This document shows, one piece after another, positions 36,773 through 45,192 of a stretch of 45,192 nt of DNA. This DNA is from Verrucomicrobiota bacterium (GTDB lineage: Bacteria > Verrucomicrobiota > Verrucomicrobiia > Verrucomicrobiales > DEV007). The notes beneath the pieces are model-generated. The model did not search any database. It was not told the origin of the DNA and saw only the letters and a program-made list of their open reading frames with translations. Where the stretch lies: positions 1 to 45,192 of the forward strand of contig JAJRVS010000326.1 of the NCBI GenBank assembly GCA_024277195.1, given 5' to 3'. How positions within the stretch are numbered: position 1 is the first letter of the stretch; each line of letters begins with the position of its first letter. Made by a program: the position numbers and the translations under genes.

Positions 36773-38326
36773 TTAATTTGAACTTCTATTGGTTTGAAGC
36801 TTTTCGAGTACCTGGTCGAGACCAAAGGTTCCAGCTTTTTGACGTGGTGGAAACTCCTTGTAGGTCGAAAGGTGCTTACTGACAAAAGACTGAGCTGGGA
36901 CCAATAGGTAGGTGCGATCGAGGCGCCATTTAGAATAGCCGATGGCTTCATGGTCGGCACGTTCGAAGGGGTCGGTGCGCAGACAGAAAATCTTTGGTAA
37001 TCTCAGAGTGACCAAAGGTTCTTGCCAGACGTCGAAACCTTCGGCGCGTTGTTCCATAAAGACGATCTTCCAGCGATTGTAGCGCAGATTGGCGAGGTTG
37101 CCATCGTCGGTCCAATAGAAGAACTCACTACGAGGGCTCTTTTTAACCTCACCTTTAAAATAGGGTAAAAGATTGTAACCGTCGAGGTGGATCTTGTAAT
37201 CGCGCCCCATCGCCGAGTGTCCTTTGAGGAGCTTCTCCTTGATATCTGGTTCACCAGCAGCGGCGAGCAGGGTGGGTAGCATGTCTTCATGTGAAAAAAT
37301 GTCGTTATATACGCTTCCAGGTTTGATCACACCAGGCCAGCGGATTACGCAAGGGACACGGTAGCCGCCCTCCCAGTTTGAGTTTTTTTCGTTGCGGAAA
37401 GGGGTGCTGCCGCCGTCCGGCCATGAGAAGAATTCAGCACCGTTGTCGGTTGAATACATCACAATAGTATTTTCAGTGAGTCCGAGTTCGTCAAGTTTGT
37501 CGAGAATTTCACCGACCATGCCATCGTGCTCTACCATGCCGTCGGCATAAATGCCGAGGCCTGTTTTGCCTTTGGATTTTTCCTTGAGGTGGGTGTTGAT
37601 GTGCATGCGAGTGCTGTTCCACCAAAGAAAGAAAGGTTTGTCTGTTTTTTTGGCACGTTCCATGAAGTCGAGTGCACCGGAGGTGACCTCTACATCGACC
37701 GTTTCCATACGTTTTTTGGTGAGCGGCCCAGTGTCTTCTATTTTTCCATCGGCGGATGATTTGATCACTCCGCGCGGGCCGAATTTCCTCTTAAATTCAG
37801 GATCCTTCGGGTAGTCTTCATTCTCTGGTTCTTCCTCGGCATTGAGGTGATAGAGGTTGCCGAAAAATTCATCAAAACCGTTGTTGGTGGGTAGCATCGA
37901 GTCAAGATCGCCCAAGTGGTTCTTACCGTATTGCGCGGTCATGTAACCATGATTTTTGAGCAGGGCTGCGATCGTCGGATCTTTGATCGAGAGGCCTTCC
38001 TTGGCTCCGGGCAGACCGACTTTGAGCAGTCCGGTTCGGAATGGGCTTTGACCGGTGATGAAAGCTGCCCGACCCGCGGTGCAGCTTTGCTGGCCATACC
38101 AGTCGGTGAACAAAGCGCCTTCGGTGGCGATGCGATCGATGTTGGGGGTTTTGTAGCCCATCATGCCGCGGTTGTAGCAGCTCGGGTTGTTGTAGCCAAT
38201 ATCATCACCCCATATAATGAGGATGTTGGGTTTTTTGTCCGCCGCTGAAGCGGTGGGCGTGATGAGTGATGCGGCCAGGGCGATGGTCGCGTAGACAGCA
38301 TTCCTAATGTGCGTTTTTAGTTACAT
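36773..38326 (-). CDS. Sulfatase, CxAxR type, with a stop at codon 2 (possible pseudogene)
   Basis: Tandem paralogue of the next gene upstream. The full-length frame begins ATG-TAA-CTA-AAA-ACG at 38326 and continues without further stops for 516 codons: signal peptide IALAASLITPTASA, metal site WGDDIG, maturation motif SCTAGR with C82, GKNHLGD and DNGAEF. The paralogue aligns without gaps and has AAG at codon 2, so one base change (probably AAA to TAA) explains the stop. The next in-frame ATG (38164) starts after the metal-binding Asp pair and would give an inactive, unexported protein. Rescue by an ATT codon (38308) is conceivable. Unless corrected, the gene is silenced, although the remaining 515 codons are undamaged. 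Confidence 0.85.
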
Positions 38327-38356
38327 GATTTTTTAGTTAGGGGGAGTCGGGATGGG

Positions 38357-39934
38357 TTAGTGGCTACCTGGGTCGGTCATTTTTTTCATGACTTCATCCA
38401 AGTTGAAACTGGCGGCTTTTTGCCTTGGTGGGAATTCCTTGAAAGTTCCGAGGAAATCTCCGACGTAGCTCGAGGCTGGTAGCAAGAGGTAAACGCGGTC
38501 GAGCATCCAGTCGTAGTAGGTGTTGGAGGTTTTCTCGGCGCGCTCATAGGGATCGCGACGCAGATTGAAGATCAGCGGCACACGCAGTGTTACAAAAGGT
38601 TCCATCCAAACACGGAAGGTGCCTTCGGTTTTTTGCTCCATGAAAACGACCTTCCAGTCTTTGTAACGCAATGCAGTCAAATCTCCATCGTCAGAGAAGT
38701 AGAAAACTTCATTGCGGGGACTAGGAACGTTGTCTGGATCTTTGAGGTGGTCAATCAGATTGTAACCATCGAGATGGATCTTGTAATCGCGTCCCAGAGC
38801 TTTGGAGGTATAACCATCGAGCAGATCTTTTTTGATGTCCGTTTTTCCTGCTGCTGCGAGGAAAGTAGGCAACCAGTCCATGTGGTGAACCACGCCGTTA
38901 CTGACGGAACTGGGTTTAACCACTCCAGGCCAGCGCACGGCAGCGGGAACTCTCCAGCCGCCTTCCCAGTTGGTGTTTTTCTCACCGCGGAAAGGAGTGG
39001 CGGCGGCATCGGGCCAAGTGTTGTAATGTGGACCGTTGTCGGTTGAATAATGAACGATGGTATTGTCAGCGATGCCGAGGTTATCGAGTACTTCGAGAAA
39101 CTCACCGATGTGCATGTCGTGTTCAACCATGCCAGCCTGGTATTCGTCGGCGTTGGGGTATTTTTTGGCGATCAGGTCACGTTTTGCTGAGCTGACGTGA
39201 GTCCTGAAATGCATTCGTGTTCCGCTCCACCAGACAAACCAAGGTTTGTCGGCTTTGGTCTGGCGTTGGATGAAATCGATGGCAGCCGCCACGGTTTCAT
39301 CGTCGATGGTTTCCATGCGCTTTTTGGTCAGCGGACCGGTGTCCTCGATTTTGCCATCGGCAGAGGATTTGATCACTCCGCGTGGACCAAATTTTTGGCG
39401 AAATTTGGGATCTTTCGGATAATCTTCGTTTTCCGGTTCTTCTTCGGCGTTGAGGTGATAGAGATTGCCAAGGAACTCGTCGAAACCGTGATTGGTGGGG
39501 AGCATCTCATCGCGGTCACCGAGATGGTTTTTGCCAAATTGACCAGTGGCGTAACCTTGGTCTTTCAGTAGTCCTGCGATGGTAGGATCTTTGACGTTCA
39601 TGCCTTCCTTGGCACCTGGCAGCCCAACTTTACTCAAACCCGTACGTAATACACTTTGCCCCATGATGAAGGATGAGCGACCCGCGGTGCAGCTTTGTTC
39701 ACCGTAATAATCAGTGAAAATGATGCCTTCTTTGGCAATACGGTCGATATTGGGAGTGCGGTAGCCCATCATGCCTTTGGTGTAAGCTGAGATGTTGGAT
39801 TGCCCGACGTCGTCACCCCAGATCACCAGAATGTTGGGTTTTTTGTCAGCGGCGTGAGTGGCCGTGGTGATCAGCGATGTTATCAGTGCGATGACGCAGC
39901 TTGTGGTTTTTAAGATTTTAGTGATTGGCTTCAT
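38357..39934 (-). CDS. Secreted sulfatase, CxAxR type
   Basis: A 525-residue sulfatase from the ATG 39934, with signal peptide (CVIALITSLITTATHA). It has WGDDVG, the maturation motif S-C82-T-A-G-R, GKNHLGDRDEMLPTNHGFDEFLGNLYHLNAEEEPENEDYP (shared almost word for word with its tandem copy) and STDNGPHYNTWPD. The Cys is followed by T-A-G-R, so position +2 is Ala rather than the usual Pro (CxPxR). Such CxAxR sulfatases are known to be matured by anaerobic radical-SAM enzymes and by some FGE. It lies 30 bp upstream of the damaged copy, so both formed by a recent tandem duplication and share one operon. Confidence 0.93.
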   Translation of the reverse strand: MKPITKILKTTSCVIALITSLITTATHAADKKPNILVIWGDDVGQSNISAYTKGMMGYRTPNIDRIAKEGIIFTDYYGEQSCTAGRSSFIMGQSVLRTGLSKVGLPGAKEGMNVKDPTIAGLLKDQGYATGQFGKNHLGDRDEMLPTNHGFDEFLGNLYHLNAEEEPENEDYPKDPKFRQKFGPRGVIKSSADGKIEDTGPLTKKRMETIDDETVAAAIDFIQRQTKADKPWFVWWSGTRMHFRTHVSSAKRDLIAKKYPNADEYQAGMVEHDMHIGEFLEVLDNLGIADNTIVHYSTDNGPHYNTWPDAAATPFRGEKNTNWEGGWRVPAAVRWPGVVKPSSVSNGVVHHMDWLPTFLAAAGKTDIKKDLLDGYTSKALGRDYKIHLDGYNLIDHLKDPDNVPSPRNEVFYFSDDGDLTALRYKDWKVVFMEQKTEGTFRVWMEPFVTLRVPLIFNLRRDPYERAEKTSNTYYDWMLDRVYLLLPASSYVGDFLGTFKEFPPRQKAASFNLDEVMKKMTDPGSH

Positions 39935-40058
39935 TATGTTCAGACTGTGTTTGTGTATGGCGGAGGCTATGTTAAAGCAGGATGCCTTGTCAACCACGTA
40001 GTTATATTTCTAATTTTATTATAGAAGCTTAATCGATAGGATATATCGCAGCGGGCTT

Positions 40059-40625
40059 TTATTTGTTGGCTACAAAAACAAAAGCCGGGGGGAAGTTGAG
40101 CAGCACGGAGCGGGTGCGGTTGACGCTGGCAAAATAATCGTCGAGCAGGTGGCGGAAGCGTTTGGCGGGTTTGAGTAGATGCACTCCGGTGTAAGCGAAA
40201 GTGACGAAGGTGCCGTTGTCCTTGAGGTGGGGGATGACATTGTCAAGCATCGCCCGTTGCAGGCTTTCGGGAAATTTTGCCCACGGTAGTCCGCTAACGA
40301 TAATATCGAACTGGCCGTGCTCTTTGACCCAGGCGCTGAAGTCGAAGTCTTGTCCCGGGGCTTGTTCAAAATGCATGTCAGGGTGTTTGCCTTGAAGGTG
40401 GGAGTGAAAGTCGGCGTTGATTTCGATGCCGAGGTATTGTCCATCCGGGCCCAGGGTTTTTTCAAGATCGCGGGTGAAGGCGCCGGTGCCGGGGCCGAGT
40501 TCGAGCACATGGGAGTCAGAGCTCACCCCGGCTGAGTTGACGACGTGTCTGGCCAGTTTGGGGCCGGAGGGGGCGATGGCTCCGGTGTGGTGAAAGTGAC
40601 TGAGGAAGTTGCGGTAAAACGGCAT
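40059..40625 (-). CDS. SAM-dependent methyltransferase, PmtA-like (phospholipid N-methyltransferase family)
   Basis: A 188-residue cytoplasmic methyltransferase beginning MPFYRNFLSHFHHTGAIAPSGPKLARHV, the PmtA-like opening (ATG at 40625; the longer open frame overlaps the sialidase gene). Motif I is LELGPGTGAF (42-48 region), and motif IV is VSGLPWAKFPES in the position of NPPY/SGLPW in phosphatidylethanolamine methyltransferases and rRNA adenine dimethylases. It ends LLNFPPAFVFVANK. A role in membrane lipid methylation is plausible. A dispersed repeat lies just before its start. Confidence 0.85.
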   Translation of the reverse strand: MPFYRNFLSHFHHTGAIAPSGPKLARHVVNSAGVSSDSHVLELGPGTGAFTRDLEKTLGPDGQYLGIEINADFHSHLQGKHPDMHFEQAPGQDFDFSAWVKEHGQFDIIVSGLPWAKFPESLQRAMLDNVIPHLKDNGTFVTFAYTGVHLLKPAKRFRHLLDDYFASVNRTRSVLLNFPPAFVFVANK

Positions 40626-40640
40626 GGGAAAGAAGTTAGA

Positions 40641-40663
40641 GTTCAGGAGTAAGAATATAGAAT
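40641..40663. repeat. Dispersed 23-bp repeat, copy 2 (upstream of the methyltransferase)
   Basis: Matches the word at 14769-14791 at 22 of 23 positions, and lies at the same distance and orientation relative to a minus-strand gene start. Confidence 0.55.
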
Positions 40664-40672
40664 GGTGCGGTT

Positions 40673-41689
40673 TTAGAATTTCACTTTGGCTAGGTAGATG
40701 GCGGTTTTTTTCTCGTGAGAGGAGTAGTAGCTGATCCACAACATGTCGTCGTGCCAGACCAAACCGGGGTAGCTGGTATCGCCGCCGGAGGGTAGGGTGA
40801 GAAATTCATTAAGTTCGCCTTTGTCCGGGTCGAGCCAGGCGAGCACGGTTTTGGCATTTTTTGTAATGCCACGAAACATCCGGGCGGCGACCACGATGCG
40901 TCCGTCAGGTAACGTGATCATGTTGGGGCCACCGATACGTCGATTGAGCTTCTTCCAGGTCCACTCGGTGTAGGGCGGGCGGCTGCTTCCGAGGCGGGCC
41001 ATTTTGTCGCCGGCTTCGTAACGGAAAATACAGAGAGCCGTGCCGTCTTTTTGAAAGATGATCGTGTCTTCTCCGGCACCGGCAGGCAGGTTCACTTTTG
41101 AGATCAGGGTTTCGAATTTGAGACCGTCGGAGGATTTATAAAATCTGACCTTGCGGGTATTGCGGTCACGCTCAGTGCTGTAGCCCATGGTGTAAGCGGC
41201 GTCCTTGTTCCACGAAACCCGCCACAGCCAGTAGCCGGGGTCGCCGATGCGCCGTCCTTGATCCCAGGTTTTGCCACCATCTTTAGATAACCAGGACATC
41301 GAGCGGTAGCGGATGTCGGCATCTGCGATCATGCCGGCTCCGTTGAGCAAAAGATTGCCATCGGGAGTGAGGCTGATTTTGGCGTCGCGCAGATCTTCTG
41401 TGGGGTGAGTGACCAGGCTGAGAGCTTGCCAGGTTTCGCCATCGCTGGAAGTCAGAATACGCAGGCTGCCGTCGGGTGAGACATGGGCGCTGCCTTCGCG
41501 GAAAACACAGAGCCAGTGGTCGTCATAGCGGATGAGGCCGGTGAAAGCGTTGTGCGCGGCTTTGTCCCAGATGCGTGTTGCTGAAACCAGTTGGGGTTCG
41601 GCGGCGGTGAGGTTGGACGGATTTGCATTTGCGAAAATCGTTGCAGCGCTCAAGAGTCCAAACAGGTGTAAGAGGTGGGCGTTTTTCAT
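40673..41689 (-). CDS. Secreted sialidase-like BNR/Asp-box protein
   Basis: A 338-residue secreted protein with signal peptide (LHLFGLLSAATIFANA). Asp-boxes are seen in SSDGETWQ and SKDGGKTWD. Candidate active-site residues of the exo-alpha-sialidase fold are present: Arg in CVFREGSAH, acidic E/D in DLRDAKISL, Arg in IFRYEAG, and Tyr in GGDTSYPGLVWHDDMLWISYY. No sialic-acid catabolism genes are found here, so the substrate may be another uronic or ulosonic sugar. It lies in the sulfatase operon, 33 bp after the preceding sulfatase stop. Confidence 0.85.
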   Translation of the reverse strand: MKNAHLLHLFGLLSAATIFANANPSNLTAAEPQLVSATRIWDKAAHNAFTGLIRYDDHWLCVFREGSAHVSPDGSLRILTSSDGETWQALSLVTHPTEDLRDAKISLTPDGNLLLNGAGMIADADIRYRSMSWLSKDGGKTWDQGRRIGDPGYWLWRVSWNKDAAYTMGYSTERDRNTRKVRFYKSSDGLKFETLISKVNLPAGAGEDTIIFQKDGTALCIFRYEAGDKMARLGSSRPPYTEWTWKKLNRRIGGPNMITLPDGRIVVAARMFRGITKNAKTVLAWLDPDKGELNEFLTLPSGGDTSYPGLVWHDDMLWISYYSSHEKKTAIYLAKVKF

Positions 41690-41722
41690 TTTTGGGTAAA
41701 TTAAGGAGAATGGGCTTACGGT

Positions 41723-43363
41723 TTAACGAGGTTCGACGCTTTGAGAGAGGCGCAGGACTTGGGCGGGTACATCCAACGGTCCCCTGGCTTCGCGAACCAG
41801 ACGACTGGCTTGGACACGCATTTGCTGGAGTGTTTGCAGGTGATGGGGGTTGCTAGCTAGGTTGGTGCTTTCACTGGGGTCGTTTTTGATATCGAACAAT
41901 TCTTCGTAAACGGGTTTTTCGCCGTGAATAGTGGAGGTGAGCCATTGGGTGTAGAGCGCTGCTTGTTCGGGGCTGGTGCGGTATTTTGCCAGACCTTTGC
42001 CCAGTTGATCCCATAAGGAGTGATCATTTTTGAAATAACGGATATATTTCCATTGTTTGGAACGCACACTTTCGATCCGGGGGTTGCCAAACACGGTTGA
42101 CCAGAGGTTTTCCGCAAAGGCATAGGATCGCCACTTTTCGGTTTTTCCTTTGAGTAAAGGTAAGAGGCTGTTGCCCTGCATGGCATCGGGAGGTGAGATT
42201 CCGGCGAAGTCCAGCAGAGTGGGGGCGATGTCGATGGATAAAACCAGCGAGTCGAGGCGTTGTCCGACTCGCTTTTCAGGTAGTCTTGGATCCATGATCA
42301 ACATGGGAACTTTCAGGCAAGCTTCGTAATTCAGAGCCTTGCCTCCGAGTCCGTATTCGCCATGCATCACTCCGTGGTCGGAGGCAAAAATGATGACGGT
42401 ATTGTCACTGATGTTGAGGGTCTCAAGTTGGTCACGTATCGCTCCGAGCATGCGGTCAACGCCGGTGATGGTCTGATATTCCCTGATTAAGCGTTCACCT
42501 AAATCGGCTTTGGTGTCGACGTAGTCATAACTGTTTTGCCTGTATTGCGTTTGCAAAACATCACTGGGAAGTTTGGGGGATTGGATCGAGGATTTAGCGG
42601 TGTAGTGCGAGGGCAGGGGGATGGATTTGATCTGGTCGCGGTAGGTGCTGCGGTATAATTCCGGATCGGAAGGTAGCAGCTTCATTTTGCTGGTACTCGC
42701 TGCGTGCGGCACGTTCAGGCAAATGGAAAGGCAGAAGGGTTGATTGTCAGGGCGCTGTTTGAGAAAGGCTTCGGCTCCTTTCAGGTAGGTCTTTTTTGTA
42801 TTCAGAAAACTTTGAGCACCTTCATTGATGATTTCGATTTGTGTATCAGCTTGTGCGTCTGCAAAACGCGGGTGACGTTTTTTTGGGTAAAAGCCCAAGC
42901 GGCCATGGGCGGCATACCAGAAGTCGAAACTCTGATCCATTAATCCGGTTTCATATCCGGACTTCCCGATGGGAACATGGTTTTTGCCAACATAGCCAGT
43001 GTAGTAACCATTTTTCCTAAGGATTATGGGGTAACTTTTGTTCCAGGCAGAGGCAGTGAGGGCGGTGCCTGAATTGAAGTTGACGGCATGACGTCGTTCG
43101 TATTGGCCGAGGAAGTAGCAGGCGCGACTGGGGGTGCAGATGGCACTGGTGACAAAGGCTTGTTCGAAGAGGGTGCCTTCTTTTGCCAAGCGGTCAATGT
43201 GCGGGGTTTTGATGAAGGTATTGCCATAACAGCCTAGACTGTCTTGACGTTGGTCGTCGGTGAGAATGAAAATCAGGTTGGGTTTACGTTCGGCGGCGGC
43301 GTGAATGGTTTGGGCGTATCCGGACGTGATCAGCAGGATGAAAGTTGTGAAAATGAATTTCAT
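41723..43363 (-). CDS. Secreted sulfatase, formylglycine type (CTPSR)
   Basis: A 546-residue sulfatase (signal peptide IFTTFILLITSGYAQTIHA). C76-T-P-S-R80 is the FGly motif; metal ligands D36/D37 (LTDDQRQDSLGCYG); GYVGKNHVPIGKSGYE holds the active-site Lys and His; SDHGVMHGEYGLGGKA is the second metal region. The C-terminal PVYEELFDIKNDPSESTNLAS is typical. It lies 18 bp after the UbiA gene and 33 bp before the sialidase-like gene, so all are probably one transcript. Confidence 0.94.
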   Translation of the reverse strand: MKFIFTTFILLITSGYAQTIHAAAERKPNLIFILTDDQRQDSLGCYGNTFIKTPHIDRLAKEGTLFEQAFVTSAICTPSRACYFLGQYERRHAVNFNSGTALTASAWNKSYPIILRKNGYYTGYVGKNHVPIGKSGYETGLMDQSFDFWYAAHGRLGFYPKKRHPRFADAQADTQIEIINEGAQSFLNTKKTYLKGAEAFLKQRPDNQPFCLSICLNVPHAASTSKMKLLPSDPELYRSTYRDQIKSIPLPSHYTAKSSIQSPKLPSDVLQTQYRQNSYDYVDTKADLGERLIREYQTITGVDRMLGAIRDQLETLNISDNTVIIFASDHGVMHGEYGLGGKALNYEACLKVPMLIMDPRLPEKRVGQRLDSLVLSIDIAPTLLDFAGISPPDAMQGNSLLPLLKGKTEKWRSYAFAENLWSTVFGNPRIESVRSKQWKYIRYFKNDHSLWDQLGKGLAKYRTSPEQAALYTQWLTSTIHGEKPVYEELFDIKNDPSESTNLASNPHHLQTLQQMRVQASRLVREARGPLDVPAQVLRLSQSVEPR

Positions 43364-43381
43364 GGGCTGATGGAGAGGGGG

Positions 43382-44326
43382 TTACTGCGCCGTGTGGAGG
43401 AATGCTTTGGCGTCGAAGAGACCGTATTTGTAAGCGTAGAGCAGGCCTACCGCGGCGATCGAGGTGAGCGCGGTGCAGGCGACCACCCAGGGGTTTTGTA
43501 ACAGTTGTTCGGGTTCCAGCCGGGCACCGGCTTCGCTCATGGCGTGATTAAAATAAGCGATCACGGCGAGGATGATGAGAGGGAAGACAAATACCAGATT
43601 GTTAAAAGGCTCGTAGCTGGAGATCGCCCATCCGGAGCAAAAACAGAATAGATTGGCGTAGGTGACCATGGCGATGATCAGGCTTTTGTTGGTATAGACT
43701 TGGAAGGATTTGCGGTATTTTCCGCTCAACTCGGCATCGTCGATCATGCGGAACTCGGAGTAGCGTTTGCCGGTCATCAGCAGCCCGCCGAAGGCCCACC
43801 AGGCCAGCATGATGGAGAGCGGAGGAGGGGTCAGGGTGTCCGTGAGAGCATACCAGCCGAGCCACAGTCGGATCGGGTTGTTGAAGGATTCGGCAATGAC
43901 GTCGAGGTAGGCGCGGTCTTTCAGGCGCACCGGCGGGATGTTGTAAACGACGCCGCTGAATAATAGCAGGCCGAGGGCGATGGTGTAGCCGGGATTGGGG
44001 AACCACCAGAGGGCGAGTCCAAAACCAACCACGATCAGTCCGGCCATGATGCCCCACAGGATGGGCACTTTGACTTTACCTGCAGGGATGCCCCGGTGTT
44101 TTTTGGTCGGATGCAGCCGGTCGAAAGGTGCGTCGAGGATTTCGTTGAGGATGTAGTTGGCGGATGCAATCAGGCAGGCAGGAATGAGAGACAGTGCGGC
44201 TGCCTGGATCAGCGATGCCGTGATATCAAGATCAAATACCAGCACGATGGCAACGGCATGACCGAAGACAATGAAGATGTTTTTCAGCCAGTGATCAATA
44301 CGGGCGACCTTGAGATATTCGATCAT
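43382..44326 (-). CDS. UbiA-superfamily prenyltransferase, decaprenyl-phosphate phosphoribosyltransferase-like
   Basis: A 314-residue integral membrane protein with about eight to nine helices. The Mg-pyrophosphate motif NEILDAPFD (N61, D65, D69) is followed by HPTKKHRGIPAG; the N-terminus DHWLKNIFIVFG and these features are closer to decaprenyl-phosphoribose synthase (UbiA branch) than to ubiquinone or haem prenyltransferases. It may join a sugar phosphate or aromatic acceptor to polyprenyl phosphate. It starts the operon that continues with a sulfatase and the sialidase-like gene, an odd combination whose logic is unclear. Confidence 0.9.
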   Translation of the reverse strand: MIEYLKVARIDHWLKNIFIVFGHAVAIVLVFDLDITASLIQAAALSLIPACLIASANYILNEILDAPFDRLHPTKKHRGIPAGKVKVPILWGIMAGLIVVGFGLALWWFPNPGYTIALGLLLFSGVVYNIPPVRLKDRAYLDVIAESFNNPIRLWLGWYALTDTLTPPPLSIMLAWWAFGGLLMTGKRYSEFRMIDDAELSGKYRKSFQVYTNKSLIIAMVTYANLFCFCSGWAISSYEPFNNLVFVFPLIILAVIAYFNHAMSEAGARLEPEQLLQNPWVVACTALTSIAAVGLLYAYKYGLFDAKAFLHTAQ

Positions 44327-44555
44327 GTTGGAAAGAGATAGTTTGCGGTGGAGTCAATATTCCTGTTGTGAGAACCCAGTTGCAATGAATAGCTCAGATC
44401 AGACCTTTTGACAAAGGGATTTACGGTATCAAGTCCAGCGATCTTTCAATGAATGATAGAGTGGTCTTGCATTTCTTATTAGCGACTTAATAGTGAGCGC
44501 GTGATGGATGCCTGTGAAGCGTGAAAAACTGCGAAAAATCTATACGAATCAATTT

Positions 44556-44630
44556 GTCCCCGTAGTTCAACGGATAGAACAAGGGTTTCCTAAACCTTAG
44601 ATGTGAGTTCGATTCTCGCCGGGGACGCCA
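44556..44630 (+). tRNA. tRNA-Arg (anticodon CCT)
   Basis: A complete cloverleaf: acceptor GTCCCCG / CGGGGAC, D stem GTTC/GAAC, anticodon stem AGGGT/ACCTT with loop TTCCTAA (anticodon CCT, reading AGG), T stem GTGAG/CTCGC with loop TTCGATT. The discriminator G and 3' CCA are encoded. It stands alone, followed 23 bp later by a phospholipase-like gene. Confidence 0.97.
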
Positions 44631-44653
44631 GTATTATTAACAAAAGTATCCAA

Positions 44654-45192
44654 GTGATCATTTTTTCATCACAAGTAGTTTCCGTTTTTTGCCGTAAGGT
44701 TGTGTTTTTATGGGCATTGCTCGCTTTGGCCGGGTGTTCTTCTTTTTCGAACCGACCTCCGACAGGAGTGTTGGATCATCCCGACATGCTTGCCGCTAGT
44801 GGTGCGGAGGGATCCGAGGGAGGTTTCCATGAAGATCTGTTCAAAGAGGTGCCGCAATCTGAATTAACCCTTCTTGACCGCGGAGGTGAGGGTTTTCTAG
44901 CTCGGCTCGCATTGATTGAAAATGCCAGCAAATCAATTGATGCGCAGTATTACCTCTGGTCGAGAGAGGGGACAGGGCTCATTCTTGTTGATCGATTATT
45001 GGCTGCTGCAGATAGGGGCGTCAAAGTGCGGTTATTAGTGGATGAATTTTTATTGGAACCTGAAGATATGCTTCTCGCGGCATTGTCTGTGCACAAAAAT
45101 GTGGAGTTCCGTTTTTATAATCCTTCAGCCTTCGGAAAAGACCGTCCTTTGGCCAAGGCATTTGATTGGATTTTTCATTTTGGGAAGCTGGA
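44654..45192 (+). CDS. Phospholipase-D/cardiolipin-synthase-like lipoprotein, N-terminal part
   Basis: An uncalled frame starts with GTG at 44654 and runs to the window edge, 179 codons. The first residues (FSSQVVSVFCRKVVFLWALLALAGCSS) are a lipoprotein signal with lipobox LAGC. The mature part matches the start of PLD-family lipoproteins: LLDRGGEGFLARLALIENASKSIDAQYYLWSREGTG, LLAAADRGVKVRLLVDEF and FRFYNPSAFGKDRP. The first HKD motif is expected just past the edge. It is probably a periplasmic phospholipase or cardiolipin-synthase-like enzyme. Confidence 0.88.
   Translation, partial: MIIFSSQVVSVFCRKVVFLWALLALAGCSSFSNRPPTGVLDHPDMLAASGAEGSEGGFHEDLFKEVPQSELTLLDRGGEGFLARLALIENASKSIDAQYYLWSREGTGLILVDRLLAAADRGVKVRLLVDEFLLEPEDMLLAALSVHKNVEFRFYNPSAFGKDRPLAKAFDWIFHFGKL

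Noticed and set aside
40626-40739. Longer N-terminus for the PmtA-like protein
   Set aside because: It would overlap the end of the sialidase-like gene and cross a dispersed repeat; MPFYRNFLSHF is the family start.
44461-44555. Sigma-70 promoter of the tRNA (TTGCAT ... TTAATA)
   Set aside because: Spacing is 14 bp and the distance to the tRNA is long, so it is not a good match.
44327-44680. Integration site at tRNA-Arg
   Set aside because: No duplicate of the tRNA 3' end, no integrase and no prophage gene in the visible flanks.

Overview
The window is about 45 kb of a marine-type Verrucomicrobiota chromosome (PVC superphylum, probably Verrucomicrobiales). The assignment rests on gene content: five formylglycine-type sulfatases, a PSD1/DUF1549-DUF1553 cytochrome protein paired with a DUF1501 protein, a DUF1080 (3-keto-disaccharide hydrolase) protein, an SHD1-domain metalloprotease and a complete MoxR/Bat operon. 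Base composition is moderate, start sites often lack a clear Shine-Dalgarno, and intergenic DNA is rich in short palindromic and periodic repeats. No CRISPR array, insertion sequence or prophage was seen.

Layout. (1) 1-4.0 kb: the first two genes of an RND-type efflux system (periplasmic adaptor, cut by the window edge, and a TolC-like factor) diverge from an OmpR-type response regulator and histidine kinase. An inverted pair of near-identical operator boxes lies between them. (2) 4.0-7.8 kb: an SHD1/HExxH metalloprotease, then a cytochrome P450 divergent from an AraC regulator. (3) 8.2-13.1 kb, plus strand: exported FAD oxidoreductase, DUF1080 protein, aldo/keto reductase and VOC protein, then a FetB-like permease. 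The first four could form an oxidative sugar-processing module. (4) 13.2-19.1 kb, minus strand: a vapC toxin remnant, then the operon ROK repressor - PSD1 - DUF1501 with a near-perfect operator just upstream of the ROK start. (5) 19.2-28.3 kb, minus strand: two sulfatases, monomeric NADP-isocitrate dehydrogenase, a secreted nitrilase-family protein with an added N-terminal domain, and a BNR_4 propeller protein. (6) 28.5-35.7 kb: two small lipoproteins (EF-hand; glycine zipper) converge on the operon moxR-DUF58-DUF4381-batA-batB-batC-batD. (7) 35.7-44.3 kb, minus strand: a HAD phosphatase, two tandem sulfatases with a CxAxR maturation motif (one with a stop at codon 2), a PmtA-like methyltransferase, a sialidase-like protein, another sulfatase and a UbiA-family prenyltransferase. 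(8) tRNA-Arg(CCT) and the start of a phospholipase-D-like lipoprotein.

Taken together this is mostly extracytoplasmic breakdown of a sulfated, possibly uronic-acid or sialic-acid-like polysaccharide: sulfatases remove sulfate, propeller enzymes and the oxidative module handle the sugars, and ROK and AraC proteins may sense them. No SusC/SusD pair, no classical glycoside hydrolase and no sulfatase-maturing enzyme is present here, so the substrate is not fixed by the sequence. The most informative oddities are the nonsense codon at the start of one tandem sulfatase, a palindromic element inserted in frame in batD, the ROK operator upstream of PSD1/DUF1501, the paired operator in the efflux locus, and several families of intergenic repeats.
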